In this document: positions 27,664-37,266 of the stretch, one piece after another | Position numbering within the stretch: position 1 is the stretch's first letter | Layout: every line of letters begins with the position of its first letter | Assembly (NCBI GenBank): GCA_037625715.1 | Contig: JASJHQ010000078.1 | Location: forward strand, 26,257-90,256 | Direction: 5' to 3' | Length of the DNA: 64,000 nucleotides | Source: JABAYQ01 sp018608925 | GTDB taxonomy: Bacteria > Bacteroidota > Bacteroidia > Flavobacteriales > UBA7312 | Position numbers and translations under genes: made by a program | The notes under the pieces: generated by a model | The model's database searches: none | Told to the model about the DNA's origin: nothing | Seen by the model: only the letters and a program-made list of their open reading frames with translations

Positions 27664-29483
27664 TGAATAAGAATTATGACAACAGGAAGTTTGTAGTTGG
27701 TGGACTATTTGGCACCATCTTAATCATATTTCTTATTCGACTTTTCTCCATTCAAGTTATAGATGATTCTTATAAAACTTCTTCTGAGAACAATGTTTTA
27801 AGAAAAGAAGTAGACTACCCTTCAAGAGGCTTAGTATACGACAGAAATGACAAACTAATCGTATACAACGAGGCTGCTTATGATCTAATGATTACTCCAA
27901 ATCAATTAAAAGAAATAGATACAAATTTACTTTGCACTATTTTAAACGTTGATACAATTAACTTAATTAAGAGATTTAATAAAGCTAAAAATTATTCTTC
28001 CTATAAGGCAAGTGTTTTCATGAAGCAAATTTCTGTAGAAACGTACGCTAAACTTCAAGAGCATTTATATCTTTTTCCTGGCTTTTATGCTCGCCCCAGG
28101 ACTCTGAGAAAATACCCCATCAATGCTGCTAGTCATATACTAGGCTATGTTGGAGAAGTGAGCAGAAAAACAGTTAAAAAATATCCTTACTACGGAGAAG
28201 GTGATTATATAGGGATTAGCGGAATTGAGAAAGCATACGAAGAACATTTAAGAGGAAAAAAAGGACTTAAATTTAAGCTTAAAGATGTCCATAATAATAT
28301 AAAAGGGAGTCTCGAAAACGGGAACTTTGACAAACCATCAATCGCTGGCACAAACCTTACCTCAACAGTTGATATTCAACTTCAGAAATATGGAGAATTA
28401 TTAATGCAAAACAAACGAGGTTCTGTAGTTGCTTTAGAGCCATCTACTGGCGAAATATTGTGTCTAATCTCTTCACCAAACTACAACCCTAACGAACTAG
28501 TAGGAAGAAAACGAAACAAAAATTACGTGCAATTAAATAATGACTCTATAGAAAAACCACTTTTCAATAGAGCGTCATTAGCCCAATACCCTCCAGGCTC
28601 AACATTTAAATTGATAAATGCTCTTATAGGCTTACAAGAAAACACTTTAAACTCAAACACCACTTACAGCTGTAATGATGGTTTTATTTATGGGGAAGAG
28701 AAAAGAAAGATGAAATGCCACCCTCACAGATCGCCATTAAATTTAAAAGAATCTATTGCTACCTCTTGTAATGCATACTATTGTAATGTTTATAAAGAGA
28801 TAATTGAAAAATACCCAAATACCAATGACGGCTATAACAATTGGAGAAATCATGTAATGAGTTTTGGTCTGGGAAACTGGCTAAACAATGATTTGCCAAC
28901 TGGACAAAAAGGCCATGTTCCCTCGGTAAGTTATTACGACAACATATATGGGAAAAGACGATGGAAAGCTCTTACCAATTTATCTTTATCTATTGGACAA
29001 GATGCTTTGCTTAGCACACCTATTCAGATGGCAAACATGACAGCTGCTATTGCAAACAGAGGTTTTTACTATACCCCTCACATTGTTAAAAAAATAGAAA
29101 ACGATAGCATAGACCAACGTTTTAAAATAAAAAGGAATACAACTATTGATAAAAAACATTTCGAAACTATTATTTTGGGAATGAAAGACGTTGTAGAAGA
29201 CACCGAACTAGGAACATCTAATAGTGCTAAATTAGATGATATAGTCATTTGCGGGAAAACAGGAACTGCTCAAAACCCTCATGGGGAGGATCACTCCATA
29301 TTTATTGCATTTGCTCCAATGGATAACCCAAAGATTGCAATAGCTGTTTATGTAGAAAATGGAGGTTGGGGCTCAACTTGGGCAGTACCAATCGCTAGTT
29401 TGTTAATAGAAGAATATCTGACTGACTCTATAAGCAGGCCACAACTAGAAGAAAAAATAAAAGTAGGTATTATCGAATATTAG
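27663..29483 (+). CDS. mrdA: Penicillin-binding protein 2 (elongasome transpeptidase)
   Basis: A 606-residue class B PBP: one N-terminal membrane helix, a pedestal/dimerisation domain, and a C-terminal transpeptidase with SxxK (YPPGSTFKLINALIG), SxN (SCN, in ATSCNAYYCN) and KTG (CGKTGTAQNPHGEDHS) motifs. It cross-links peptidoglycan during side-wall growth with RodA, encoded 2 bp downstream. No unusual substitution in the active-site boxes was noticed. Confidence 0.96.
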   Translation: MNKNYDNRKFVVGGLFGTILIIFLIRLFSIQVIDDSYKTSSENNVLRKEVDYPSRGLVYDRNDKLIVYNEAAYDLMITPNQLKEIDTNLLCTILNVDTINLIKRFNKAKNYSSYKASVFMKQISVETYAKLQEHLYLFPGFYARPRTLRKYPINAASHILGYVGEVSRKTVKKYPYYGEGDYIGISGIEKAYEEHLRGKKGLKFKLKDVHNNIKGSLENGNFDKPSIAGTNLTSTVDIQLQKYGELLMQNKRGSVVALEPSTGEILCLISSPNYNPNELVGRKRNKNYVQLNNDSIEKPLFNRASLAQYPPGSTFKLINALIGLQENTLNSNTTYSCNDGFIYGEEKRKMKCHPHRSPLNLKESIATSCNAYYCNVYKEIIEKYPNTNDGYNNWRNHVMSFGLGNWLNNDLPTGQKGHVPSVSYYDNIYGKRRWKALTNLSLSIGQDALLSTPIQMANMTAAIANRGFYYTPHIVKKIENDSIDQRFKIKRNTTIDKKHFETIILGMKDVVEDTELGTSNSAKLDDIVICGKTGTAQNPHGEDHSIFIAFAPMDNPKIAIAVYVENGGWGSTWAVPIASLLIEEYLTDSISRPQLEEKIKVGIIEY

Positions 29484-29485
29484 AT

Positions 29486-30745
29486 ATGAGATTAAAAAGA
29501 AACATATTCGAAAATATTGACTGGTGGCTGGTCCTAATGTATGTAGCGTTATGCTTCATCGGCTGGATATCTATTTACGCAGCACTATACAACGAAGGCT
29601 ACGAATTTTTTGATTTCAGCAAAAAGTATGGCCGTCAATTTATTTGGATGATGATTGCCTTTTTTATAGCTATTATAATTCTGTTTTTCAATTGGAAATT
29701 CTTTGAAGGATTTGCATACATCATCTACTTCATCACAATTTTATCTTTAATAGGAGTGCTTCTTTTTGGAGCAGAAGTAAATGGAGCTAAATCATGGTTC
29801 GATTTTGGATTTTTCAAAGTTCAACCTGCCGAATTTGCTAAATGCGCTACCTGTTTAGTGCTTGCTAAGTTTTTGAGCACCCTTAACATCAAAATGAGTA
29901 GCATAAGAACTAGGCTTATAGTAACAGGCTTAATACTAGCTCCTATTTTATTCATTATCTTACAGAATGACACTGGGTCAGCATTAGTTTATGCTTCTTT
30001 TTTAATAGTCTTATATCGTTTCGGACTTCCAGCAAATGTGCTTATATTTTCTATTGTAACCGCTTTAATTTTTATTGCATCTATTATTATTTCGAAAGTC
30101 ATTATGATATCGATACTTGTGCTAGTAGCCGCATTATTCTTTTTAATTTCGAAAAGAGGGGTAAAAGAGTTTGCTATCATTTCTTCATTCTTATTGCTGA
30201 GTATAGGTTTCAATTCAAGTATTGATTATGTTTTCGAAAAAGTATTAGAGCCGCATCAGGTTACCAGAATCATGATTTTACTTGGTCAAGAAAGCGATCC
30301 TCAGGGTGCGGGATACAATGTAAATCAGTCTAAGATAGCTATTGGATCAGGGGGTTTAATAGGAAAAGGATTTTTAAAAGGAACACAAACCAAATTTAAT
30401 TTTGTACCTGAGCAAAGTACCGATTTCATATTCTGCACTATAGGAGAAGAATGGGGGTTTATTGGTAGCACACTCCTTTTGCTTTTGTTTGGAGCTTTCC
30501 TATTCCGGCTAATATATATAGCCGAAAGGCAACGATCGGTTTTTAGCAAGCTTTATGGCTACGGAGTAGCTGGTGTATTCTTTTTCCATATAAGCATCAA
30601 TATAGCCATGACAATAGGCTTAGCGCCAGTTATTGGTATTCCATTACCATTTATAAGCTACGGAGGGTCTTCTCTATGGGCTTTTACTATTCTACTTTTT
30701 ATATTTATCAATCTTGACTCGTACAGACTTCAAGTATTGAGATAA
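29486..30745 (+). CDS. rodA: Peptidoglycan glycosyltransferase RodA (SEDS family)
   Basis: A 419-residue polytopic SEDS protein with about ten helices. Motifs include FGFFKVQPAEFAKCATCL, NDTGSALVYASF, PEQSTDFIFCTIGEEWGFIG and the C-terminal VIGIPLPFISYGGSS. It polymerises lipid II for elongation together with PBP2. A terminator directly follows, ending the mreB-rodA operon. Confidence 0.96.
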   Translation: MRLKRNIFENIDWWLVLMYVALCFIGWISIYAALYNEGYEFFDFSKKYGRQFIWMMIAFFIAIIILFFNWKFFEGFAYIIYFITILSLIGVLLFGAEVNGAKSWFDFGFFKVQPAEFAKCATCLVLAKFLSTLNIKMSSIRTRLIVTGLILAPILFIILQNDTGSALVYASFLIVLYRFGLPANVLIFSIVTALIFIASIIISKVIMISILVLVAALFFLISKRGVKEFAIISSFLLLSIGFNSSIDYVFEKVLEPHQVTRIMILLGQESDPQGAGYNVNQSKIAIGSGGLIGKGFLKGTQTKFNFVPEQSTDFIFCTIGEEWGFIGSTLLLLLFGAFLFRLIYIAERQRSVFSKLYGYGVAGVFFFHISINIAMTIGLAPVIGIPLPFISYGGSSLWAFTILLFIFINLDSYRLQVLR

Positions 30746-30748
30746 AAA

Positions 30749-30773
30749 AAAAGCCTCCAAAAAGGAGGCTTTT
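30749..30773. terminator. Terminator after rodA, shared with the convergent foldase gene
   Basis: Perfect 10-bp GC-rich stem (arms 30749-30758 and 30764-30773) with a 5-A loop; A-run and T-run flanks make it usable from both sides. The minus-strand foldase gene ends at 30796. Confidence 0.85.
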
Positions 30774-30795
30774 AAATTGTATTGGAAAGTTAGTA

Positions 30796-32841
30796 TTAGT
30801 AAAAAGTAGAAATGTTATTTGTCACTTCACTTAATTCTTCTAATGCTTGGTATAACTGAAAGTTAGTTTTGCTTCTAAGGGCAGATAACAAAACATCGTC
30901 CGGACCATTTAAAGTAGCAGGAGCAGCTTCATCGACTCTAACCATAAACAAAGAATTCTTTCCTAAAAATGCTTTAGTTGTTTCTCCTTTATCAACCGCA
31001 AAAGCAGCACCAACAACAAAAGCCTCTTGACCTAAGCCAGGAACCTGATTGCTAGAAAAAACAATTCCGTTTGCAGTTTTAACACTTACACCATATTCTG
31101 TTGCAGACTGGCTTAAATCTGTTGCATTGCTTAATTGATCTAGCAACATTTCACCTTTCTTCTGAGTTCTTACAACTGTTTCTAATTCAGTTCTTACATC
31201 TTCTAAATCTTGCATTCCTTCTTCTCTAACCTTAGTAAGTAGAGCAATTACAAATTTAGAATTGAATTCGAATATTTCAGAAACGTCACCTTCACTTGCT
31301 TCATTTGCCCATTTAATAAGAGAACGAGGATTATCTAATCCTGCAATGTTAGTAGAAGTAACCGTTAAATTATCAGCAATTCTTTTAGTAAGATTTTGAG
31401 TTGCTAAAGATTCGTTAAATTCTGATGTGTTAGAACTTTCAGCAGAAAACTTACCTGCTTTAGCAAACACTTCTTGATAAGTTAGGTTACTTGCGTAGAT
31501 ATCTCTGTCTACAAAACCAACTTTTACTTTTTTAGAACTTCCTTTTCTATTGGTTACTTCAATAAGGTGAATTCCGAATTGGGTATTTACTACACTTAAT
31601 TTTTCTTTATCAGAAGAGAAACAAGCATCGTTAAAAGGAGAAACCATTACCCCTTCAGCAAACCAACCAAGGTTACCGCCGTCTAATCCAGACTGAGTAT
31701 CTTCAGAAAAAGTTTTTGCTAGACTAGCAAATGAAGCTCCGTTTTCGATTAAATTTTTAATGCTGTCAATTTTAACAACCGCATCAGCAGAAGAAATTAA
31801 AATATGTCTTGCTTTTACTGAGTCAGGACGATTTTCAACATCTATTAACTTAGCAACTCTTAATTTATTGAAACCAGCAGAATAAGGCCCTACAATAGTT
31901 CCTTCTTTAGCATCAAACAATGATTCTGTTTCTTTATCTAAGCCTGACTTAGCTACGTAAGTTAAAAAAGTAGCTGGGCTATCTGAGTTTTTATTGATAA
32001 AAGACTGATCATCAGTAGCATTAGAAAAATCAGTAATTACTTCGTTTATCCAGTTTTGAGCGGATAACTTATCGTCGCTTGAAGGATCTACAGAGAAAAC
32101 AACATATTCGATATCTCTAGACTCATCTTGCTGATAACGCTCTTCGTTCTTATTCATATAAGATTTCAATTCAGAATCAGAAACGCTAACTAAGCTATCA
32201 GCTAATGTTTTGAATGGAATTTCGAAATAAGAAATATTTCTTGACTCGCTCTGGCTAGCAGAAGTAGCATTCATTTCCCAATCAGAAACAGACAATCCTT
32301 TAGAAACAAGGTTGATATATTTACTGTTTAATTTTTCTTTAACAATTGCTTTCTCAAACTGCAACCATCTGTCTAAAGCATCACCGGTTTCATCGTTATA
32401 GATGTCTTCTTTAAGATACTGTAACAAACGTGCTTTATCAAACTGACCAGTTTCTGGGTTTACGAAAGTTTGTAAAATAGAAGGATAAACATTTGTTCCA
32501 GCTATCATGTCAAAAACCTCATCAGATCCTACAACCAATCCTATTTGATCAAATTCTTTTTGAAAGATCATATCACGAACAAGCTGATTCCATACAGAAT
32601 TTCTTATTTGAGCAACATCTACGTTAGGGTTACTTTGCGATTGATTTTCAAAAGATGTCTGAACACTTTTTTCGAAATCTTGGATTTCTACCGACTCACC
32701 ATCTACGTCTCCAACACTAGTTGGCGAACTAGGACCTCCGTTTATAGAAGAAAAGAAATCTCCTCCTAAAAAAGAGAACATTCCAACTCCAATCACCACT
32801 AATAATAATCCAGATCTATTTCTTATTTTTTCTAATACCAT
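30796..32841 (-). CDS. PpiD-like periplasmic peptidyl-prolyl isomerase/foldase
   Basis: A 681-residue membrane-anchored chaperone. One N-terminal transmembrane helix (LLLVVIGVGMFSFLGGDFF) is followed by a SurA_N-like chaperone region (residues ~35-250), a parvulin-type PPIase domain near residues 340-445 (ARHILISSADAVV, DGGNLGWFAEGVMVSPF) and a C-terminal helical part. PpiD-like proteins assist folding of exported proteins emerging from the Sec translocon. A possible promoter element TATATTCG lies at 32863-32870 on the minus strand. Confidence 0.9.
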   Translation of the reverse strand: MVLEKIRNRSGLLLVVIGVGMFSFLGGDFFSSINGGPSSPTSVGDVDGESVEIQDFEKSVQTSFENQSQSNPNVDVAQIRNSVWNQLVRDMIFQKEFDQIGLVVGSDEVFDMIAGTNVYPSILQTFVNPETGQFDKARLLQYLKEDIYNDETGDALDRWLQFEKAIVKEKLNSKYINLVSKGLSVSDWEMNATSASQSESRNISYFEIPFKTLADSLVSVSDSELKSYMNKNEERYQQDESRDIEYVVFSVDPSSDDKLSAQNWINEVITDFSNATDDQSFINKNSDSPATFLTYVAKSGLDKETESLFDAKEGTIVGPYSAGFNKLRVAKLIDVENRPDSVKARHILISSADAVVKIDSIKNLIENGASFASLAKTFSEDTQSGLDGGNLGWFAEGVMVSPFNDACFSSDKEKLSVVNTQFGIHLIEVTNRKGSSKKVKVGFVDRDIYASNLTYQEVFAKAGKFSAESSNTSEFNESLATQNLTKRIADNLTVTSTNIAGLDNPRSLIKWANEASEGDVSEIFEFNSKFVIALLTKVREEGMQDLEDVRTELETVVRTQKKGEMLLDQLSNATDLSQSATEYGVSVKTANGIVFSSNQVPGLGQEAFVVGAAFAVDKGETTKAFLGKNSLFMVRVDEAAPATLNGPDDVLLSALRSKTNFQLYQALEELSEVTNNISTFY

Positions 32842-32902
32842 AATTAAATATTTACAAGATGACGAATATACGAATGTTAAGCGAAAAAAGAAATGGTCAA
32901 AA

Positions 32903-34147
32903 TCAGCTTTTTTCTAATCGAATTTTTTCAATTTTTATTTCAGAAACTTCCTCTATAATAAACCTATAATTTTGGGCTTCTACAATAGTACCTTTAGAAG
33001 GTATCTCTTCCAAATGACTCAAGAGATAACCAGCCAAAGTTTCGTATTCGTCGGATACTTCCAGTCCAAAGTCATATTTGTCGTTAAGATAATCGACCTC
33101 TATTCGTGCAGAAAAAACAAAAGAGTTTTCGTCAATTTGACTTTCAAATTCGTTGTCAGCGTCAAATTCGTCTTCTATTTCCCCAAAAATTTCTTCCATT
33201 ACATCTTCTATCGTTATTATTCCAGAAGTGCCTCCAAACTCATCTACCACCAACGCAATCGCTCTTCGCTTTTCAATAAACAGCTCTAACAACTCGTTAG
33301 CCAACATCGTTTCTGTTACAATAGGAATAGGAAGTAAAATCGACTTTATATCGGAAGGGTCTTTAAAAAGATCGTAAGAGTGAGCGTAACCAATCACCTG
33401 ATCAATATTATCTTGATAGATAACTACTTTAGAAAGCTTGGTTCGGATAAAGATTGTTTTTAAATCGTCTATTGATTTGCTAATATCTATGGCTATAATT
33501 TCGGTGCGAGGAATCATGCATTCTCTAGACTTCACTTTAGAAAAGTCAAGCGCATTTTGCATAATCTGAACTTCCATATCTCCTTCTTCAGAATTTTTAT
33601 TTTTGGAGTAATTATTAAGATAGTCTTCGATATCTACCTTTTTAAAAACAGGACTATCTTCTACTAGCTTCACTCCTACTATTTTCATGAATTGATCGGA
33701 AATAAATAGTGTGAAAGATACTATAGGATAAAGAAGAAAATAGAAAAGAATTAAAGGAATAGAAAAGCCTTTTAAAAATCGGTTAGAATGAATTCTAAAT
33801 ATTGCTTTAGGAAGAAATTCGGCAGTTACCAATATTATAATAGTAGAAAATATGGTTTGAAATAAAAGTATTAAGGATGGAGAACTTAAATAATATTCGA
33901 ACTTTGGCTGAAGAAATTCGGCCATAGAAATACCATAAATAACTAATGCTACATTATTTCCTACTAGCATAGTAGCAATAAACCGAGAAGGAGAGCGAAA
34001 CACTTTCGCTAAATATTTCACCAATGGAGAATTGGACTTTAGGTCGAGCTCCATTTTTAATTTATTAGCAGAGATAAATGCAATTTCCATTCCCGAAAAG
34101 AATGCAGAAGTAGCAAGAGACAATATTATAATTAAATAAATACTCAT
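32903..34147 (-). CDS. CNNM/CorC-type hemolysin-like transporter
   Basis: A 414-residue protein with an N-terminal DUF21 (CNNM) transmembrane domain of about four helices (SAFFSGMEIAFISANKLKME is the signature), two CBS domains (about residues 190-310, with RECMIPRTEIIAID and ALVVDEFGGTSGIITIEDV), and a C-terminal CorC/HlyC domain (GYLLSHLEEIPSKGTIVE). Family members take part in Mg2+/Co2+ export or efflux control. Related proteins in this phylum include GldE, but the partner genes of gldE are not nearby. The start overlaps the lptC stop by one base. Confidence 0.88.
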   Translation of the reverse strand: MSIYLIIILSLATSAFFSGMEIAFISANKLKMELDLKSNSPLVKYLAKVFRSPSRFIATMLVGNNVALVIYGISMAEFLQPKFEYYLSSPSLILLFQTIFSTIIILVTAEFLPKAIFRIHSNRFLKGFSIPLILFYFLLYPIVSFTLFISDQFMKIVGVKLVEDSPVFKKVDIEDYLNNYSKNKNSEEGDMEVQIMQNALDFSKVKSRECMIPRTEIIAIDISKSIDDLKTIFIRTKLSKVVIYQDNIDQVIGYAHSYDLFKDPSDIKSILLPIPIVTETMLANELLELFIEKRRAIALVVDEFGGTSGIITIEDVMEEIFGEIEDEFDADNEFESQIDENSFVFSARIEVDYLNDKYDFGLEVSDEYETLAGYLLSHLEEIPSKGTIVEAQNYRFIIEEVSEIKIEKIRLEKS

Positions 34148-34698
34148 TAGTTATCTACCAAAATAGTTCCTTTAATATTCTTGATCATGTATTTGGTGAA
34201 ATTCTGATTAGAAACAAAACCGTTACCATAAATTACTTCGTGTTCGGTTGTGATTTTCACAAACTCTTCCGAATATATTTCTTTTTTTTCTTGATCCCAA
34301 ATGAGCTCTTCCGACTCTAACACATCTCCATCAACATTCCTGACACTAACATTGTTTTTGGCAATCATTAAATTACTTTCTTCGTTGAGTTTAGCATAAT
34401 CAGCTACCAGGTTCGATTCTTTTTTTCCTTTGGCGTTAAAAAACTGAACTCTTACCCCATCTGTAAATTCTAGGTACGAATTTTCAGAAACAAATCTGTT
34501 AAGCACCATAGCATTGAGAATGACTCTTACTTGAGCAGAATCACTATATATAATCTCACAGTCTTCGATTGTTTCTACAGGGTAATTTTCCTCATTCTGA
34601 ATGGATAGTTCCATAACTTTCTCCATAGAGTTGGAGCAAGAAAAAAGCATAAAGAGACACAGGGTCGCTAAACAACTTTTACTTTTTAAAAATGATAT
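34147..34698 (-). CDS. lptC: LPS-export protein LptC (lipoprotein), start unclear
   Basis: A periplasmic LptC-family protein that passes LPS from the inner-membrane LptB2FG complex to LptA. The core beta-jellyroll shows LEFTDGVRVQFFNAKGKKES, NVSVRNVDGDVLESEELIWD and EVIYGNGFVSNQNF. Using the first standard start (ATG at 34650) gives MLFSC, which is too short to be a signal peptide. Reading 16 codons further upstream in frame gives SFLKSKSCLATLCLFMLFSC, a normal lipoprotein signal with lipobox, but no ATG, GTG or TTG is available before the stop; only ATA at 34698. Coordinates here use that ATA (183 aa); the conservative alternative ends at 34650 (167 aa). Confidence 0.72.
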   Translation of the reverse strand: MSFLKSKSCLATLCLFMLFSCSNSMEKVMELSIQNEENYPVETIEDCEIIYSDSAQVRVILNAMVLNRFVSENSYLEFTDGVRVQFFNAKGKKESNLVADYAKLNEESNLMIAKNNVSVRNVDGDVLESEELIWDQEKKEIYSEEFVKITTEHEVIYGNGFVSNQNFTKYMIKNIKGTILVDN

Positions 34699-34712
34699 TT
34701 TGGGAGGTAAAT

Positions 34713-36020
34713 CTATTTAATACGAACTTTAGTTGTTTCATTCATCCAGCAACCAATTGTAAAGCTATCTCCGTCTTTAGCACCTGAGAAGAAAGCATCA
34801 TCATTAGTAGGAAGATATTTGGAGTAAAGAACGATCTTTTTATTACACAATTCGCTTAGAGAACTGTCAATGTTTTTGGCTCTGATATATTTATCAATAG
34901 CAGCCGAATATACCATCCCTTGCTCGAAAGCATTTGTTCCACAAGTTTTTACTGAATTTAGGTACATATCGCCAATCAATAGATAAGGCTTTCCCCAATC
35001 CGGATTAAGCTTTGAAGACTGGTAAGCCAAATCTCTAGCACTACTTAATTTACCTAGCTTAATGTTGGCTTGGGATAGACCCAATAAATATTTGGACTTC
35101 TCCTCATCGGTTTGAGCTAAAGAAATAGCCTGATTGTAAAAATCTACTGAAGCACTAAACTTTCCTTTATTTAGCGATAAGTTACCCATGCTAAAAGAAG
35201 ACTTAGCAGTTGGCTCAGCAGCATGAACGGCAGAAGCAGAGTTGAAATAAACATCAGCATCGGTACATTCTTTTTTATCCAACACATTAACAATTCGCTT
35301 TAACAAGCTAATATCATCTGGTGATTGGCTGTATTTTAAATCAAATAAAGCAATAAGGTCTTCACAAGTAGCGTAAGGCTCAAATTCTTTTTCGATTTTC
35401 TCTAAGGCTTGCTCGTAAGACTTTTTAGACTTGGAGTTATTAGCCAAATTATACTCTACGTATTCGGTTACAGAAGCGTATGCTTCTAACACATCTGATT
35501 TAGTAAGGAAATCCTTTTTAGTAAGAGATGTTACCGACTTAAAGTAGTAATACAAAGCTGTTGCTTTCGACTTATTTACTTGAAGATCTACAGAGGTTTT
35601 AAGAAGCTGGTAAGCCTCGTCTAACTGAGTTTTAGAACGGTACTTTAACATATCGCTTCCTTTTAAACCACTCACATATCCTTCTTGTCCGAAGTAAGAC
35701 ATTCTCATATCATAAATCATGAAAAGTGTGTCTACGTAAGCAGACTTAATATCTGGGTCAGACTTAAACTCTTTAATTTTTGATTTGATAATTTTAGCAC
35801 CATCTATATAAATACTCTTAGAAGAACTTTCGCAGTTTACAAAAGCCCATCTCCATGGCCAGTAAGCGTCAACATAATTCTTTTGCTTAACAAACTCAGT
35901 AAACACAGAAAGGTTGGTAAGGCATTCAAGGCTATCGCCTTTTACTTGCTCAACAGCAGGAGTAGCTCCAAACAATGTAAAGGAATAAACACTTAATAAA
36001 GTTAAAAATATCTTTTTCAT
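34713..36020 (-). CDS. Exported TPR protein
   Basis: A 435-residue protein with a signal peptide (MKKIFLTLLSVYSFTLFGA) and repeated helical units typical of tetratricopeptides, e.g. FSMGNLSLNKGKFSASVDFY, YLLGLSQANIKLGKLSSARD and the segment ending GKPYLLIGDMY. It is probably periplasmic and scaffolding. The ATG at 36020 immediately follows the upstream stop and fits the signal peptide better than a TTG at 36029. It lies in a run coaX - barrel - TPR - lptC - CNNM that looks like one transcript. Confidence 0.78.
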   Translation of the reverse strand: MKKIFLTLLSVYSFTLFGATPAVEQVKGDSLECLTNLSVFTEFVKQKNYVDAYWPWRWAFVNCESSSKSIYIDGAKIIKSKIKEFKSDPDIKSAYVDTLFMIYDMRMSYFGQEGYVSGLKGSDMLKYRSKTQLDEAYQLLKTSVDLQVNKSKATALYYYFKSVTSLTKKDFLTKSDVLEAYASVTEYVEYNLANNSKSKKSYEQALEKIEKEFEPYATCEDLIALFDLKYSQSPDDISLLKRIVNVLDKKECTDADVYFNSASAVHAAEPTAKSSFSMGNLSLNKGKFSASVDFYNQAISLAQTDEEKSKYLLGLSQANIKLGKLSSARDLAYQSSKLNPDWGKPYLLIGDMYLNSVKTCGTNAFEQGMVYSAAIDKYIRAKNIDSSLSELCNKKIVLYSKYLPTNDDAFFSGAKDGDSFTIGCWMNETTKVRIK

Positions 36021-36021
36021 A

Positions 36022-37266
36022 TTAATCAAATTTTCTTTTAATAAACCATATATCGCTCAAGACAAAACCTACTTTAAAGTTAACGAAGGAGTCCTGAATT
36101 AAATTGTAATCTGTTGTTCCTCGTCTACCTACTTGAGCCGAAAGATTTAACAATGCTCCACTTTTTCTTAAAGGCAAACCTAAGCCAAAAGTAAGGGCGT
36201 ATTGATCGATCGATTGATTGTTTAAGTTAAGGTAGGTCTGGGCATTATAAAAACCAAGTCTGTATCGAACTATTTTATGGTATTTGTTTATTGCTTTAAT
36301 CTCCGGGATAAATTGTGCTCCCACAGAAAGTTTAGAGCTATTTTGTAAATTATCATTTGCTCCGAAAAGCTCAAACTCACTCCAGTTTTTAGTGTTGTAT
36401 TCTGCAGCAATAGACCATTTGTCGTTTACTAAAGAGAATCCGTAACCTATTGAAGTAGGTAAAACCAATTGGCCTTCTTCAAGCTGAATAAACTGAATGG
36501 TATCTTCCAAAACCTGATTAAAGTTTACTACTCTAAAAGTTTGAGTAAATAGGTTTCGCTCTGCGTCTAAAGAAGATCCGTTATCGTAAGTAAGACCAAG
36601 GTTAATTCTCCAATCTTTTACAGCTTGAGTATAGATAAGACCAAAGTCATAATGGAGTCCGTTAATAATAGTTTCTTCGTTGGCTTTGGTGTTTAGGTAG
36701 GAAGGATCGGAAAACAAGACTTCTCTATTTGTTTCGATAGAACCGAATAAATAATTCACATTTACTCCTATCGATAAATTTTTGATAGGGCGAAATCCGT
36801 TTCCAAAGTAAAAACGACTCAATCCTCCATTACCATTAAAAGAATAGGTTGCGTCTGGGTCGGTATTAGAATCGTTGAAAGAATATGCGGTTTCGCTAAA
36901 TGGCAAAAGTCCGAAACTACTTCCCCACCATCTGGTTACCGGAAAGCCCATTTTTAAATAATTAAATTTTGAAGTATTTACTACCTGACTAACTCCTCCA
37001 GCTTCCATTAGGTTGGTCTGGTGAGATAAGCCAGCTTGCATAGTAAAACGCTGTTTGTGAACGAAGGCGTAAGAAGCAGGGTTTATAGTATTTATTCCTA
37101 CCGGACTATTTATAGCAATACCAACTTCTCCCATTCCCGATTGTATGGCCGAGTACGAAGACTGAAGTTCTCCAAAGCCAAAACGAGAATAAGGAGAATT
37201 AGACACATTCTGAGAAATAACAGAGAATGGAATAATTAGAAATAATAACTTAAAAATTTGCTTCAT
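36022..37266 (-). CDS. Outer-membrane beta-barrel protein
   Basis: A 414-residue protein with a signal peptide (ends near SVISQ) and an N-terminal SNSPYSRFGFGELQ segment followed by many alternating hydrophobic strands, consistent with an outer-membrane barrel distantly like the FadL/OmpP1 transport family. The last residues (VSFVLSDIWFIKRKFD region) are aromatic/charged. Substrate is unknown. It overlaps coaX by 17 bp. Confidence 0.68.
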   Translation of the reverse strand: MKQIFKLLFLIIPFSVISQNVSNSPYSRFGFGELQSSYSAIQSGMGEVGIAINSPVGINTINPASYAFVHKQRFTMQAGLSHQTNLMEAGGVSQVVNTSKFNYLKMGFPVTRWWGSSFGLLPFSETAYSFNDSNTDPDATYSFNGNGGLSRFYFGNGFRPIKNLSIGVNVNYLFGSIETNREVLFSDPSYLNTKANEETIINGLHYDFGLIYTQAVKDWRINLGLTYDNGSSLDAERNLFTQTFRVVNFNQVLEDTIQFIQLEEGQLVLPTSIGYGFSLVNDKWSIAAEYNTKNWSEFELFGANDNLQNSSKLSVGAQFIPEIKAINKYHKIVRYRLGFYNAQTYLNLNNQSIDQYALTFGLGLPLRKSGALLNLSAQVGRRGTTDYNLIQDSFVNFKVGFVLSDIWFIKRKFD

